DNA of 64,000 bases from Rhodobacterales bacterium LSUCC0031 (GTDB taxonomy: Bacteria; Pseudomonadota; Alphaproteobacteria; Rhodobacterales; Rhodobacteraceae): assembly GCA_015689735.1 (NCBI GenBank), contig WVSP01000001.1, positions 608,001 through 672,000 of the forward strand, read 5' to 3'. A model generated the notes under the pieces. That model ran no database searches and was not told the origin of the DNA. It saw only the letters and a program-made list of their open reading frames with translations. The position numbers and the translations under genes are program-made. Below, piece after piece: positions 46,335-56,345 of the stretch (the stretch's first letter is position 1; every line of letters begins with the position of its first letter).

Positions 46335-48349
46335 GCTACCCGGTCGAGGCCACGGCCCTTCAACAACGCCTCCACCCCCGGCATCCGGCCCCGAAACGCG
46401 GTGTAAAGCTCATCGGCCTCCCTGCTGCCACCTGCCGACAAGATAAACCGCTCAAGCCGCGCCGCTGTCTTGGGGTCAAAGGGATCGCCCACCTCCTCGA
46501 AGGCCGCGAAAGCATCGGCATCCATAACCTCTGACCACATGTAACTGTAATACCCTGCCGAATACCCGTCGCCCGAAAAGACATGGGCAAAATGCGGCGT
46601 TGCATGGCGCATGCCGATAGCCGCGGGCATGCCGATGCGCGCCAAGGTCGCAGCCTCGGCCGCCATCGGGTCGGCGGGCGCAGGCCCATCATGAAAATCC
46701 AGATCGACAAGGGCCGAGGCAACATATTCCACCGTCTGGAACCCCATGTCATAGGTCCGCGCCGCCAAGAGCCGGTCACGCAGATCGGCCGGGATTGGCG
46801 CACCCGTGACCGCATGGCGGGCATGACGATCAAGCACCTCCGGCACCTCCAGCCAATGCTCATAAAGCTGGCTGGGCAATTCCACGAAATCGCGCGCCAC
46901 GCTTGTGCCGCTGATCGACCCATAGGTCACATTCGACAACATCTGGTGCAGCGCATGGCCGAACTCGTGAAACAGCGTGCGCGCATCATCATAGGACAAA
47001 AGGCATGGATTGCCTTTGGCGAAATTGCAGACATTGACCACGATCGGTCGCACATCGCCGCCCAGCTTGCGCTGGCTGCGGATCGCCGAACACCACGCGC
47101 CTGAACGTTTCGATCCACGCGCGAAATAATCGCCGATAAAGACAGCCACATGATGGTCATCGCGCGTTACTGCCCATGCGCGGGCATCAGGGTGGTAGAG
47201 ATCGACATCAAGGGGCCGAAACGCCAAGCCAAACAAGCGGCTGGCGCTGTCAAATGCCGCGTCGATCATCGCGTCGAGCTGGAAATAGGGCTTAAGCTCG
47301 GCATCATCCAGATCATGTTCGGCCAAGCGTCGCTTTTCAGCGTAATAGCGCCAATCCCAAGGTGCCAGCGCGTCGTTGATGCCATCTGCATGTAGCATGT
47401 GGGTCAGTCGCGCGGCATCGACATCGGCCTGTGCGCGCGCAGGTTCCCATACCGCCATCAACAAATCGCGCACTGCCTGCGGATGGCCGGCCATTTCTGT
47501 CTCAAGCTTGTAGGCTGCGAAACTTTCATAGCCCAGAAGCGCCGCGCGCTCGGCGCGCAGGGCCAAGATCTCGGCGCTCAAGGCACGGTTATCCGTCGCC
47601 CCGCCATTCGCCCCCCGCGCAGCCCATGCGCGGTAGGCCCGTTCGCGCAGATCACGCCGGGGCGAGAATTGCAAAAACGGCACGATTAGCGAGCGCGACA
47701 AGGTAATGACCGGCCCGTCCTGACCCTTTTCGCGGCCTGCTTCGCGCGCGGCGGCCACAAGGAAATCGGGCAAGCCCTCCAGATCTGCCTCCGCCAAACC
47801 CATGAACCAGTCGCGCTCATCGGCCAAAAGGTTCTGGGTGAATGCTGTACCCAACACCGCCAGACGCGATTTCACCTCTGTCAGCCGATCCCGCGCCGCC
47901 CCTTCAAGTGCAGCCCCCGCCCGCAGAAAGGCGCGATGCGTCAGCGCCAGCACCCGCATCTCCTCGTCCGTCAAGTCCAGCTCATCGCGCCGTTGCCACA
48001 AATCATCGATCCGTGAAAACAGCACCGCATTATTGGTGATCTCCGAGGCATAGGCCGAAAGCTTCGGCGCGAATTCCCGCTGGAGCGCATCGCGCACGGG
48101 GTTCGCATCTGCACCCGAAAGGTTATAAAAAACACCCGCCACACGGTCGAGCAGGTCATCGGCCATTTCCAGCGCTGCGATGGTATTGGCAAAGCTTGCC
48201 GGCTCTGGGTTCTCGGCAATCGCCGCCACGCCCGCCCGCCCTTCGGCCAAGGCCGCCTCGAGCGCAGGTCTGAAATCTTCGTCCGTGATCTGCGCAAAGG
48301 GCGGCAGTGCGAATTCCGTGTTCCAAGCCTCAAGTAGCGGGTTTGTCAT
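46331..48349 (-). CDS. M3 family oligopeptidase
   Basis: 672 residues. Zinc motif TLFHEFGHALHQML, SGTSVARDFVELPSQLYEHW (the second part of the M3A metal site) and the DDHHVAVFIGDYFARGSKRSGAW strand. Cytosolic oligopeptidase A/Dcp type that finishes peptide degradation. The start MTNPLLEAWNTEF at 48349 follows AAGGAG by 9 nt; the frame to 48484 runs into the dispersed element and is not coding. Confidence 0.92.
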   Translation of the reverse strand: MTNPLLEAWNTEFALPPFAQITDEDFRPALEAALAEGRAGVAAIAENPEPASFANTIAALEMADDLLDRVAGVFYNLSGADANPVRDALQREFAPKLSAYASEITNNAVLFSRIDDLWQRRDELDLTDEEMRVLALTHRAFLRAGAALEGAARDRLTEVKSRLAVLGTAFTQNLLADERDWFMGLAEADLEGLPDFLVAAAREAGREKGQDGPVITLSRSLIVPFLQFSPRRDLRERAYRAWAARGANGGATDNRALSAEILALRAERAALLGYESFAAYKLETEMAGHPQAVRDLLMAVWEPARAQADVDAARLTHMLHADGINDALAPWDWRYYAEKRRLAEHDLDDAELKPYFQLDAMIDAAFDSASRLFGLAFRPLDVDLYHPDARAWAVTRDDHHVAVFIGDYFARGSKRSGAWCSAIRSQRKLGGDVRPIVVNVCNFAKGNPCLLSYDDARTLFHEFGHALHQMLSNVTYGSISGTSVARDFVELPSQLYEHWLEVPEVLDRHARHAVTGAPIPADLRDRLLAARTYDMGFQTVEYVASALVDLDFHDGPAPADPMAAEAATLARIGMPAAIGMRHATPHFAHVFSGDGYSAGYYSYMWSEVMDADAFAAFEEVGDPFDPKTAARLERFILSAGGSREADELYTAFRGRMPGVEALLKGRGLDRVA

Positions 48350-48404
48350 CGATGCCATCTCCTTTTGCCCGCAAGATAGGGCATGGCGTGCCAAGCTGCA
48401 CCCT

Positions 48405-48460
48405 ATCTTTGCTTGAAAAATACTCCGGGGGAGCCCGGCACGGGCGGGGGCAGAGCCCCC
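48405..48460 (-). repeat. GC-rich dispersed element, copy 3
   Basis: On the minus strand: GGGGGC-TCT-GCCCCC (48460-48446), a GCCCGTGCCGGGC hairpin, then CTCCCCCGGAGTATTTTTC and AAGCAAAGATAGG. It lies between the BMP-protein terminator and the M3 peptidase start and abuts the 22-bp CGTACG palindrome, sharing its last C. Confidence 0.75.
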
Positions 48461-48481
48461 GAATTTTCGTACGAAAATTCG
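48460..48481. repeat. 22-bp palindrome with CGTACG centre
   Basis: CGAATTTTCGT/ACGAAAATTCG, identical to 21735-21756 although 27 kb away. It sits between a terminator and dispersed-element copy 3. Confidence 0.85.
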
Positions 48482-48500
48482 CATCCCCCCGCCACGAAAC

Positions 48501-48526
48501 GAAAAGGCCCGCCACGCGGGCGGGCC
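48501..48526 (-). terminator. factor-independent terminator of the xdh-ABC operon
   Basis: On the minus strand, GGCCCGCC, a CGCGT loop and GGCGGGCC (48526-48506) are followed by TTTTC (48505-48501). It lies 22 nt past the BMP-protein stop and is the best terminator in the window. Confidence 0.8.
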
Positions 48527-48547
48527 AATCCGTGACGGCGTCTTGGC

Positions 48548-49624
48548 TTAGTTCGGAATGTCGCCGGTGATGCCTTCGACGTAGAAGTTCATCCCCAACA
48601 GCGTGCCGTCATCGGCCACTTCGCCTGCGGCCAGCCAAGGCGAGCCGTCTTGCTTGTTGATCGGGCCGGTGAAGGGGTGATAGGTGCCTGCCTTAAGGGC
48701 ATCGATCATCTCTTGCGCGCTGGCGCGGACTTCGGCGGGAATCGCCTCGGTCAACTCACCGATCACGACCATACCTTCGGGCATCCCCTCCCAGATGTCC
48801 GACTGGGTCCACGTCCCGTTCATCGCTTCACCCACACGGCGGATGTAGTAAGGCGCCCAGTTGTCGATGATCGAGGCCACGCGCGGGCGCGGCGCAAACT
48901 GGATCATGTCCGATGCCTGACCGAAGGAGATGATCCCCGCTTCCTGCGCCACGGTCTGGGGCGCGGTCGAGTCGGTGTGCTGCATGATCACATCGGCACC
49001 GGCATCGATAAGCGCTTGGGCTGCGTCAGCTTCGATCGCGGGATCGAACCATGTATAGGCCCAAACCACGCGGAATTCGACATCGGGATTGACCGCGCGT
49101 GCATGCAGGAAGGCCGAATTGATACCTTGGATCACTTCGGGGATTGGATAGGATCCGATGTAACCGATGATGTTGCTTTCCGTCATCTGGCCCGCGATAT
49201 GACCAAGCACGGCGCGGCCTTCGTAGAAGCGCGCATTATAGGTCGAGACGTTGGCATGCTCGCGCATATAGCCCGTGGCATGCTCGAAATAGACATCGGG
49301 GAAGCGCGCTGCCACGGCATTGGTCGCCTCGCCATAGCCGAAAGAGGTTGTGAAGATCATGTCCGCACCGCCCAAGATCATTTGGGTGATCGACCGCTCG
49401 GCATCGGCACCTTCCGGCACGCTTTCAAGGTAAACAGTTTCGACGGCGTCGCCATAGGTGGCCTCGACCGCCAAACGTGCCTGATCATGTTCATAAGTCC
49501 ACCCATAGTCACCGGGTGTGCCGACATAGATAAACCCGACCTTGAAGGGGTCTTGCGCAAACGCGGGCATCGCAAGGCCCACGGCAAGCGCCGCAGAGGT
49601 CAGAAATTTTGGCAGCAGTTTCAT
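48548..49624 (-). CDS. BMP family ABC transporter substrate-binding protein
   Basis: 358 residues. Signal peptide (1-23, ending MPAFA), then FKVGFIYVGTPGDYGWTYEHDQARLAVE and GADMIFTTSFGYGEATNAVAARFPDVYFEHATGY, the BMP/PnrA periplasmic-binding pattern. These bind purine nucleosides or related bases; the adjoining xdhABC genes point to xanthine or hypoxanthine. The ribosome site GGAGGATAA is strong. It is the last gene of the operon; a 95-bp gap (the only long gap inside it) may carry its own control. Confidence 0.9.
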   Translation of the reverse strand: MKLLPKFLTSAALAVGLAMPAFAQDPFKVGFIYVGTPGDYGWTYEHDQARLAVEATYGDAVETVYLESVPEGADAERSITQMILGGADMIFTTSFGYGEATNAVAARFPDVYFEHATGYMREHANVSTYNARFYEGRAVLGHIAGQMTESNIIGYIGSYPIPEVIQGINSAFLHARAVNPDVEFRVVWAYTWFDPAIEADAAQALIDAGADVIMQHTDSTAPQTVAQEAGIISFGQASDMIQFAPRPRVASIIDNWAPYYIRRVGEAMNGTWTQSDIWEGMPEGMVVIGELTEAIPAEVRASAQEMIDALKAGTYHPFTGPINKQDGSPWLAAGEVADDGTLLGMNFYVEGITGDIPN

Positions 49625-49719
49625 TCAGTTATCCTCCAGTTTGGATAGGGTGAAGATGATGCGCGCTGGCGCGTGCGGGGGTGATTAGGGTCAGGCGTCT
49701 TTGGCATGTCGCGTCGCCC

Positions 49720-50643
49720 TCAGCCAGATGTGTGAAAGATACGGCCCAGCATCGCGGGTGCGTTGAGCGCCGCGCGGCTACGGTCCGACGAGATGATGAC
49801 AAGCACGATGATCGTGATGAGGTAGGGTGAGGCATCGAGGAGGGCCACGGGAACCCCGACTTCGGCGGCCTGTAGGCGCAGCTGCAACGCCGCGATACCG
49901 CCAAAAAGCCATGCGCCCAAAAGTACGCGCCACGGCTTCCATGCTGCAAAGACGACCAGTGCCAGCGCGATCCAGCCTGCGCCTGCGGTCATGCCCTCAA
50001 GCCAGTTTTGCACGCGCACCACAGACAAAAACGCCCCGCCCAACCCCGCGCAGGCCCCGCCGAACAGGATCGCGGCGATGCGGATGCGCACCACCTTGTA
50101 GCCAAGCGCATGGGCGGCATCGTGATTTTCGCCCACCGCCCGCAGCACCAGCCCGATGCGCGTGCGCGTGAGCACAAGCCAGACGGCGACCACAAGCAAA
50201 AGCGCAACATAGACGAGCGCGGAATGTGAAAACACGATCGGCCCAATGACAGCGATATCATGCCAGACTTCGGGAAAGGGGCGATACACCGCCGGAAGGT
50301 CACGCCCGCCATAGCCTACCCCGATCAATGCCGCGAGCCCAAGGCCAAAGAGCGTCAGCGCCAAGCCCGAGGCGACCTGATTGGCCATCAGAAGTTGTGT
50401 CAGAACGGCAAAGAGCATCGCCAGTGCTGCGCCACCTGCCATACCAGCGGCGAAGCCCACAGCCGCCGATCCGCTGTGATGGGCGACGACAAAGCCACAG
50501 ACCGCGCCCATGATCATCATTCCCTCGACCCCGAGGTTCAGAACACCGGCCTTTTCCACGACCAACTCGCCGATGGCGGCCAAAAGCACGGGCGTGGCAA
50601 CGGTGATCAAGGCCACCATCAGTGTGACGGGATCAACGATCAT
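49720..50643 (-). CDS. ABC transporter permease (BPD_transp_2), second subunit
   Basis: 307 residues with 8-9 helices. MVALITVATPVLLAAIGELVVEKAGVLNLGVEGMMIMGAVCGFV is the family N-terminus, and LGYKVVRIRIAAILFGGACAGLGGAFLS carries the EAA-like coupling region. Pairs with the upstream permease; their genes overlap by ATGA. Belongs to a nucleoside/purine importer with the BMP protein. Confidence 0.9.
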   Translation of the reverse strand: MIVDPVTLMVALITVATPVLLAAIGELVVEKAGVLNLGVEGMMIMGAVCGFVVAHHSGSAAVGFAAGMAGGAALAMLFAVLTQLLMANQVASGLALTLFGLGLAALIGVGYGGRDLPAVYRPFPEVWHDIAVIGPIVFSHSALVYVALLLVVAVWLVLTRTRIGLVLRAVGENHDAAHALGYKVVRIRIAAILFGGACAGLGGAFLSVVRVQNWLEGMTAGAGWIALALVVFAAWKPWRVLLGAWLFGGIAALQLRLQAAEVGVPVALLDASPYLITIIVLVIISSDRSRAALNAPAMLGRIFHTSG

Positions 50644-51725
50644 GCCGCGACCCTCCGTTTCAGTTTGACCCGGTAATTGGCCAGCACATCAAGCGCCAAG
50701 AGAAAGAACAACAGCATGCCTTGAAAGGCTTGGATCGCGGGGGCGGGGATACCGAGCATCAGCTGCGCCAGCTCACCACCGATAAAGGTCAGCGCCAAGA
50801 GAAGCCCGGCCAGCAAGATGCCGATCGGGTTCAACCGGCCAAGGAAGGCAACGATGATCGCGGTAAAGCCATAGCCGACGTTGAAATCGATCGAGATGCG
50901 GCCCGCGGGGCCCGCGACCTCGAACAGCCCCGCCATGCCCGCGAGCGCGCCCGAGACACCCATGCACAAGATCACCAGCCGCCCGGCATTGACCCCCCCA
51001 AAGCGCGCCGCGCGCGGGGCTTGGCCCGCAAGCCGGATCTGGTAACCCAGCACATGGCGCGTCATGATCACATAGGCCATGATCACGGCGACGAAGGCCG
51101 CCAAAACACCCCAATGCATCCCCGTTCCCGCGATCAATTCGGGATTGTCCGTGCCTGCGTGGCGCGCAAGGTTGCGCGAGCCGGGAAAGCCTGCACCTTC
51201 GGGGTTGCGCAACCATCCGGTCGCGGCCGAAGCCAGCATCGCCTCGGCGACATAGACCAGCAAAAGCGACACGAGGATTTCATTGGTGCGCGCATAAACC
51301 CGCAGCAAGGCCGGGATCATCGCCCAGAGCACGCCACCCAAAAGGCCGGCAAGTACCATGCCGGGAAAGATCAGCGGATGGGTCGAGGGCCAAAACGCAA
51401 GGCCAAAAGCCGCGCCACAAAGCGCGCCGACGATATATTGCCCTTCGGCCCCGATGTTCCAGATCCCTGCGCGGAACCCAAGGCTGAGGCCGATGGCGAT
51501 CAAGATCAGCGGCCCCGCCTTGACCAAGAGTTGCGGCCGCGAATAGCCCGAGAACTGTTCGGAAAAGAGTGGATCCCAAAAGATGATGCGGATCGCGCCG
51601 ACCGGATCTTTGCCCAAAGCCGCGAACATGATCCCGCCTGCGATCATTGTGAGCACCACCGCCAAAAGCGGCGCGCCGATCACCCAGCCACGGGCGGGCT
51701 GCGGGCGTTTTTCCAGCGCGATCAT
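50640..51725 (-). CDS. ABC transporter permease (BPD_transp_2), first subunit
   Basis: 361 residues with about 10 helices. IALEKRPQPARGWVIGAPLLAV at the N-terminus, GFRAGIWNIGAEGQYIVGA (the conserved NIGAEGQ of this permease family) and GAIRIIFWDPLFSEQ. Overlaps the ATPase gene by ATGA. Confidence 0.9.
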   Translation of the reverse strand: MIALEKRPQPARGWVIGAPLLAVVLTMIAGGIMFAALGKDPVGAIRIIFWDPLFSEQFSGYSRPQLLVKAGPLILIAIGLSLGFRAGIWNIGAEGQYIVGALCGAAFGLAFWPSTHPLIFPGMVLAGLLGGVLWAMIPALLRVYARTNEILVSLLLVYVAEAMLASAATGWLRNPEGAGFPGSRNLARHAGTDNPELIAGTGMHWGVLAAFVAVIMAYVIMTRHVLGYQIRLAGQAPRAARFGGVNAGRLVILCMGVSGALAGMAGLFEVAGPAGRISIDFNVGYGFTAIIVAFLGRLNPIGILLAGLLLALTFIGGELAQLMLGIPAPAIQAFQGMLLFFLLALDVLANYRVKLKRRVAA

Positions 51726-53236
51726 GCCACCACCTCGGCCATGTCATGCGCCCCGCCTAGCATCAGGCCGATCTCTTCCATGCTGAGCGCGCGTGCATCG
51801 CGGGCAGACGACATCCGCCCCTCGTTCAACGCACAAAAACGATCGGCAATCTCCAGCAACTCATCAAGGTCTTGGCTGATCACGATCACCGCAGCGCCGC
51901 CTTGGGCCAGATCCAAAAGCGCCTGCCGGATCGCGGCGGCGGCCGAGGCATCGACGCCCCAAGTGGGCTGGTTGACCACCAAGACGCTGGGCGCTTGCAG
52001 GATTTCGCGTCCGATCACGAATTTCTGCAAATTGCCGCCCGACAAGGCGCGTGCCACGACCTCCGTTCCGGGGGTGCGCACATCGAAGCGGGTGATGATC
52101 TCTTGCGCGAATTCGCGCGTGCGCGCCCAATCGACAAAGCCCCCCTGATCCAGTCCGCGCCGGATGCGCGCGGTCAGCAGCGCATTCTCGGTCAAGCTCA
52201 TATCCGGGGCAGCGGCATGGCCCAGCCGCTCTTCGGGTGCGCAGAGCACACCTTTTTCACGGCGCGCGTGCGGCCCTAAAGCGCCAATCGGCGCGCCAGC
52301 GAGTGTGATCGTGTCTGGGGCTGTGGTGATCTCGCCCGAAAGGACACTTAACAGCTCATCTTGCCCGTTGCCTGCGACACCGCCAATGCCAAGGATCTCG
52401 CCTGCGCGGACCGAAAAGCGCACATCGCGCAAGCTTGTTCCAAAGCTTGACGTTGCGGGCAGGTTCAGCCCATTGATCGCAAGCAAGACCGCGCCGGGTG
52501 CTTGTGCCGCGCGGGCCGGCTGCGCTAGCGATTTGCCGACCATCAACTCGGCCATATGGGCCGCCGTGACCGCGGCGGGTGTACATTCCCCGACCTTGCG
52601 CCCCAGTCGCAAGATTGTGGCCGCATCGCACAGCGTGCGAATTTCCTCGAGCTTGTGACTGATATACAAGATCGCCGTCCCCTCGGCCGCGAGCTTGCGC
52701 AACGTGTGAAACAGGATCTCGACCTCTTGCGGGGTCAAGACGCTGGTCGGCTCGTCCATGATCAAGAGCTTGGGATCTTGCAACAGGCAACGGATGATCT
52801 CGACCCGCTGACGTTCACCTGCCGACAGATCGCCGACCAGCCGAAACGGATCAAGTGGCAGGCCATAGGCCTGCGAGACCGCGCTGATCCTGGCCGCCAG
52901 ATCGCGGGGCTTTGGTGGGTCTTCCATGCCAAGCGCGATATTTTCGGCCACGCTCAGCGCTTCGAACAGGCTGAAATGCTGGAACACCATGGCGACACCG
53001 GCGGCCCGTGCTGCGCGCGGCTCGGCGGGAGCATAGGGCGCACCCCTCAGGCGCATGGTGCCATGGTCGGGTTTGACCAAGCCATAGATCATCTTGACCA
53101 GCGTCGATTTGCCCGCGCCATTTTCGCCCAAAAGCGCATGCACCTCGCCCGGTTGGATCGCAAAAGACACGTCATCATTGGCAACAACGCCCGGATAGGC
53201 TTTGCAAAGCCCCGAAATCTCCAAGAGCGCGGTCAC
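51722..53236 (-). CDS. ABC transporter ATP-binding protein (duplicated, sugar/purine type)
   Basis: 504 residues, two ABC domains. First: Walker A GENGAGKS (37-44), signature LSAGERQRVEI, Walker B LLIMDEPT. Second: Walker A is degenerate (GVAGNGQDE), signature LSGGNLQKFVI, and the Walker B DEPT is NQPT, so only the first site is expected to hydrolyse ATP, as in RbsA-type proteins. The start is GTG 53236, overlapping the xdhC stop (GTGA); the frame further up to 53497 is xdhC antisense or frame noise. Confidence 0.93.
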   Translation of the reverse strand: MTALLEISGLCKAYPGVVANDDVSFAIQPGEVHALLGENGAGKSTLVKMIYGLVKPDHGTMRLRGAPYAPAEPRAARAAGVAMVFQHFSLFEALSVAENIALGMEDPPKPRDLAARISAVSQAYGLPLDPFRLVGDLSAGERQRVEIIRCLLQDPKLLIMDEPTSVLTPQEVEILFHTLRKLAAEGTAILYISHKLEEIRTLCDAATILRLGRKVGECTPAAVTAAHMAELMVGKSLAQPARAAQAPGAVLLAINGLNLPATSSFGTSLRDVRFSVRAGEILGIGGVAGNGQDELLSVLSGEITTAPDTITLAGAPIGALGPHARREKGVLCAPEERLGHAAAPDMSLTENALLTARIRRGLDQGGFVDWARTREFAQEIITRFDVRTPGTEVVARALSGGNLQKFVIGREILQAPSVLVVNQPTWGVDASAAAAIRQALLDLAQGGAAVIVISQDLDELLEIADRFCALNEGRMSSARDARALSMEEIGLMLGGAHDMAEVVA

Positions 53237-54006
53237 GTCTGGTTCACTTTCCCCCGGTGGATCGGCTTGTCTGCCGATTCCTTGTGCAGATGCTCTTTCA
53301 GTAGCCGCCGAGCGACCCCCACGGCAATGGCTTGTGGGCTTCGGCCCAGTTCCGGCTCGCCAATTGGACAAAGAATGCGCGAAATTTCGGCATCTCGATG
53401 TCCCAATGCCTTGAGACGCGCCTGAAACCGCGCCCACTTCGTTTCTGATCCGATCAAGCCACAACTCGCAAAGCCATGGCCCAGCGCGGCGTGACACAAG
53501 CCAAGATCGATCTCGTGGCTGTAGCTGAGGATCAGGTGATGCGCCAAAGGCGGTGCATGGGCCATGAGGCGGGCCATGTCGGTGGCGACCACGATATCCA
53601 CGCCCTCCGGGGGCTTTTCCGGAAAGCGCGCCGCGCTGTCATCGACCCATGTGATCGCGACCTCAGGCAAAGGGGCCATGACCGCAGCCACCGCGCGTCC
53701 GACATGGCCAGCACCCCAAATCCATAGGGGCGCGCCCGCATGTTGCACAAGGCTTTCGGCCTGCTCGAACTGCAAGACCACCGCTCCGCCACAGCATTGG
53801 CCCAAGGCGGGGCCAAGCGGCAGGCGATGCTCGGCCTGATCCCGTCCCTCGGCCAGCATGGCGCGGGCGATGCGCATCGCCTCCCATTCCAGCGCGCCGC
53901 CGCCAATGGTGCCGGTTATATCCTCGGATGTCACCAGCATGGCCGCCCCCACCTCGCGCGGGGCCGAGCCTTGAACGGCGGTGATGGTGACGCGGATCGC
54001 GCTCAT
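53233..54006 (-). CDS. xdhC: xanthine dehydrogenase accessory protein
   Basis: 257 residues. SAPREVGAAMLVTSEDITGTIGGGALEWEA and LGQCCGGAVVLQFE (the GxCCGG of XdhC), then WIWGAGHVGRAVAAVM (Rossmann) and IGSETKWARFQ. XdhC binds and sulfurates the molybdenum cofactor and hands it to XdhB. Its N-terminus is short because the start (54006) is fixed by an ATGA overlap with xdhB. Confidence 0.93.
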   Translation of the reverse strand: MSAIRVTITAVQGSAPREVGAAMLVTSEDITGTIGGGALEWEAMRIARAMLAEGRDQAEHRLPLGPALGQCCGGAVVLQFEQAESLVQHAGAPLWIWGAGHVGRAVAAVMAPLPEVAITWVDDSAARFPEKPPEGVDIVVATDMARLMAHAPPLAHHLILSYSHEIDLGLCHAALGHGFASCGLIGSETKWARFQARLKALGHRDAEISRILCPIGEPELGRSPQAIAVGVARRLLKEHLHKESADKPIHRGKVNQT

Positions 54007-56345
54007 GCGCTCCGCGCCCGGTCGATCGCGGCCAATACCGCCTCTGCCGTGGCGGGGCCTTGCAGATCGGGATAATGCGGCCCGCAGGCGCTACAGGCCT
54101 CCGACAAGGCCATCAAGACGCTGATCCCGAGCATAAAGGGCGGCTCACCCACCGCTTTGGAGCGATAGATCGTCCGGGCCGGGTTCGGCTGATCCCAGAG
54201 CGCCACGTTGAAGATGGGCGGGCGGTCCGAACAGGCGGGGATCTTGTAGGTCGAGGGTGCGTGAGTTTTGAGCCGCCCGCGATCGTCCCAGACCAACTCC
54301 TCGGTGGTCAGCCAGCCCGCACCTTGTACGAAGCCGCCCTCGATCTGCCCGATATCAAGGGCGGGGTTCAGGCTCGCGCCTGCATCATGCAAGATATCTG
54401 CGCGCAGGATGCGGTTCTCGCCGGTAAGCGTGTCGATCACCACCTCGGTGCAGGCCGCGCTATAGGCGAAGTAGAAGAAGGGCTGCCCTTTGCCCGCGAT
54501 GCGGTCCCAGGCGATGTCGGGGGTCTTGTAGAACCCGGTGGCCGACAGGCTGACGCGCGCGGCATAGGCTGATTGCACGGCTTGGGCAAAACTGAGCCTT
54601 TGATCATGGCCGATATCGACACAGCCATCCCGGAAATTGATGTCGTCCTTGCCGTACACCTCCGCCAGATGCGCCGCGATCCGATCGCGGATCGTGTCGC
54701 AAGCGGCCTGCACGGCCATGCCGTTCAGATCGGTGCCGGAACTGGCCGCCGTGGCAGAAGAATTCGGCACCTTGCCGGTATCGGTCGCGGTAATCTTGAT
54801 CTTCTCCATCCCGACGCCAAAGCGGCTGGCGGCAACCTGCGCCACTTTCTGGAACAGGCCTTGGCCCATCTCGGTGCCACCATGATTGATCTGGATCGAT
54901 CCATCTTGATAGACATGGACCAGCGCGCCCGCCTGGTTGAGATGGGTCAGCGTGAAGGAAATCCCGAATTTCACCGGCGTCAGCGCGATGCCGCGCTTAA
55001 GCACCGGGTTCGCGGCGTTCCAGCGCGCGATCGCCACGCGCCGCCCGGCATAATCGCAAGACTGCGCCAAGCGTTCGGTCAGGCCATGCAAGATGAAATC
55101 GCGCACCTCCATGCCATAAGGCGTTGTCCCGGTCCGGGGGGCTTCATGCACCATCTTTGCTTCAGAAATACTCCCGCCGGAGGCCCCGGACGGTGCCGTT
55201 TGCGCTTCGGGATAGTAATTGAGGCGCCGAATATCCAAAGGATCGCGGCCCAGATGATGGGCGATATGGTCCATCACCCGCTCGATGCCGACCATGCCTT
55301 GCGGCCCGCCGAAGCCGCGAAAGGCCGTGGCGCTCTGGTGATTGGTCCGCAAGCGGTGCGAGGTGATGCGCGCCGCCGGCAACTCATAGGCATTGTCGGC
55401 ATGCAGCATGGCGCGGTCGGCCACGGGCAGCGACAGATCCATCGACCAGCCGCAACGCAGCACATGGGTGAAATCGACACCGAGAATGCGGCCATCGGCG
55501 TCAAAGCCCGCGCGGTAGTCGATGCGGATGTCATGCCGCTTGCCGGTGATCATGAAATCATCGTCGCGGTCATAGCGCATCTTGGCGGGCCGCCCGGTGC
55601 GGGCTGCGACGAGCGCACAGGCGATGGCCAGCGCATTGCCCTGGCTTTCCTTGCCGCCGAACCCGCCGCCCATGCGTCGCACCTCGACGCGGACGCCATG
55701 CATGGGCAAGCCCAGCGCATCGGCGACCTTGTGCTGGATCTCGGTCGGATGCTGGGTCGAGGCATGGATGACCATGTCGCCGTTTTCCTGCGGCAGCGCG
55801 AGGGCGGCCTGGCCTTCGAGGTAGAAATGCTCCTGCCCGCCGATCGCGATCCGGCCTTCCACGATATGGGGCGCTTGGGCGAGTGCGGCCTCGACATCGC
55901 CCTTGGCATAGATGCGCGGGCCATCCTCGAAGCGGGCATTGGCGGCGAGCGCGTCTTCGATGCTCAGGATCGGGGTTTCTTCGGCCAGATCGAGCTTGGC
56001 CAAAAGGGCGGCACGGCGCGCAGCCAGATGGGTGTCGGCGATCACCAGGAAGAGCGGCTGGCCCGCGTAATGGATCGTTCCATCAGACAGCAGCGGCTCG
56101 TCATGGGCCGCCGGCGCGCAATCGGGGATCGGGTCGAGATCGGCGCCCGCGATCACATCCACCACGCCCGGTGCCGACCGGACGGCAGACAGGTCCATCG
56201 CCCGGATGCGCCCCTTTGCGATGGGCGAGAGGCCAAAGGCAAGATGCAGGCAATCGGTCGGGGTAGGGATGTCGTCGATATAGCGCGCGCGTCCAGTCAC
56301 ATGCAGGTGGGCCGCATCATGCGGCAGGCTCTCATGCGCGCTCAT
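54003..56345 (-). CDS. xdhB: xanthine dehydrogenase, molybdenum-binding subunit
   Basis: 780 residues. [13 protein letters not shown] at the N-terminus, [14 protein letters not shown] (226-235), [18 protein letters not shown] (333-350), and the C-terminal [15 protein letters not shown] whose Glu is the catalytic base. Binds xanthine/hypoxanthine at the molybdopterin. An insertion at about residues 382-406 ([10 protein letters not shown], then [15 protein letters not shown]) has no counterpart in the flanking domain and is encoded partly by the dispersed element (copy 4). ATGA overlaps on both sides. Confidence 0.95.
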   Translation of the reverse strand: MSAHESLPHDAAHLHVTGRARYIDDIPTPTDCLHLAFGLSPIAKGRIRAMDLSAVRSAPGVVDVIAGADLDPIPDCAPAAHDEPLLSDGTIHYAGQPLFLVIADTHLAARRAALLAKLDLAEETPILSIEDALAANARFEDGPRIYAKGDVEAALAQAPHIVEGRIAIGGQEHFYLEGQAALALPQENGDMVIHASTQHPTEIQHKVADALGLPMHGVRVEVRRMGGGFGGKESQGNALAIACALVAARTGRPAKMRYDRDDDFMITGKRHDIRIDYRAGFDADGRILGVDFTHVLRCGWSMDLSLPVADRAMLHADNAYELPAARITSHRLRTNHQSATAFRGFGGPQGMVGIERVMDHIAHHLGRDPLDIRRLNYYPEAQTAPSGASGGSISEAKMVHEAPRTGTTPYGMEVRDFILHGLTERLAQSCDYAGRRVAIARWNAANPVLKRGIALTPVKFGISFTLTHLNQAGALVHVYQDGSIQINHGGTEMGQGLFQKVAQVAASRFGVGMEKIKITATDTGKVPNSSATAASSGTDLNGMAVQAACDTIRDRIAAHLAEVYGKDDINFRDGCVDIGHDQRLSFAQAVQSAYAARVSLSATGFYKTPDIAWDRIAGKGQPFFYFAYSAACTEVVIDTLTGENRILRADILHDAGASLNPALDIGQIEGGFVQGAGWLTTEELVWDDRGRLKTHAPSTYKIPACSDRPPIFNVALWDQPNPARTIYRSKAVGEPPFMLGISVLMALSEACSACGPHYPDLQGPATAEAVLAAIDRARSA
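55152..55187 (-). repeat. dispersed element copy 4 inside xdhB
   Basis: On the minus strand GGGGCCTCCGGCGGGAGTAT, then TTCTGAAGCAAAGATGG: the tail of the element (compare copy 3 TATTTTTCAAGCAAAGATAGG), read in frame as [12 protein letters not shown], XdhB residues 387-398. The leading hairpin is missing or decayed. Confidence 0.65.
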
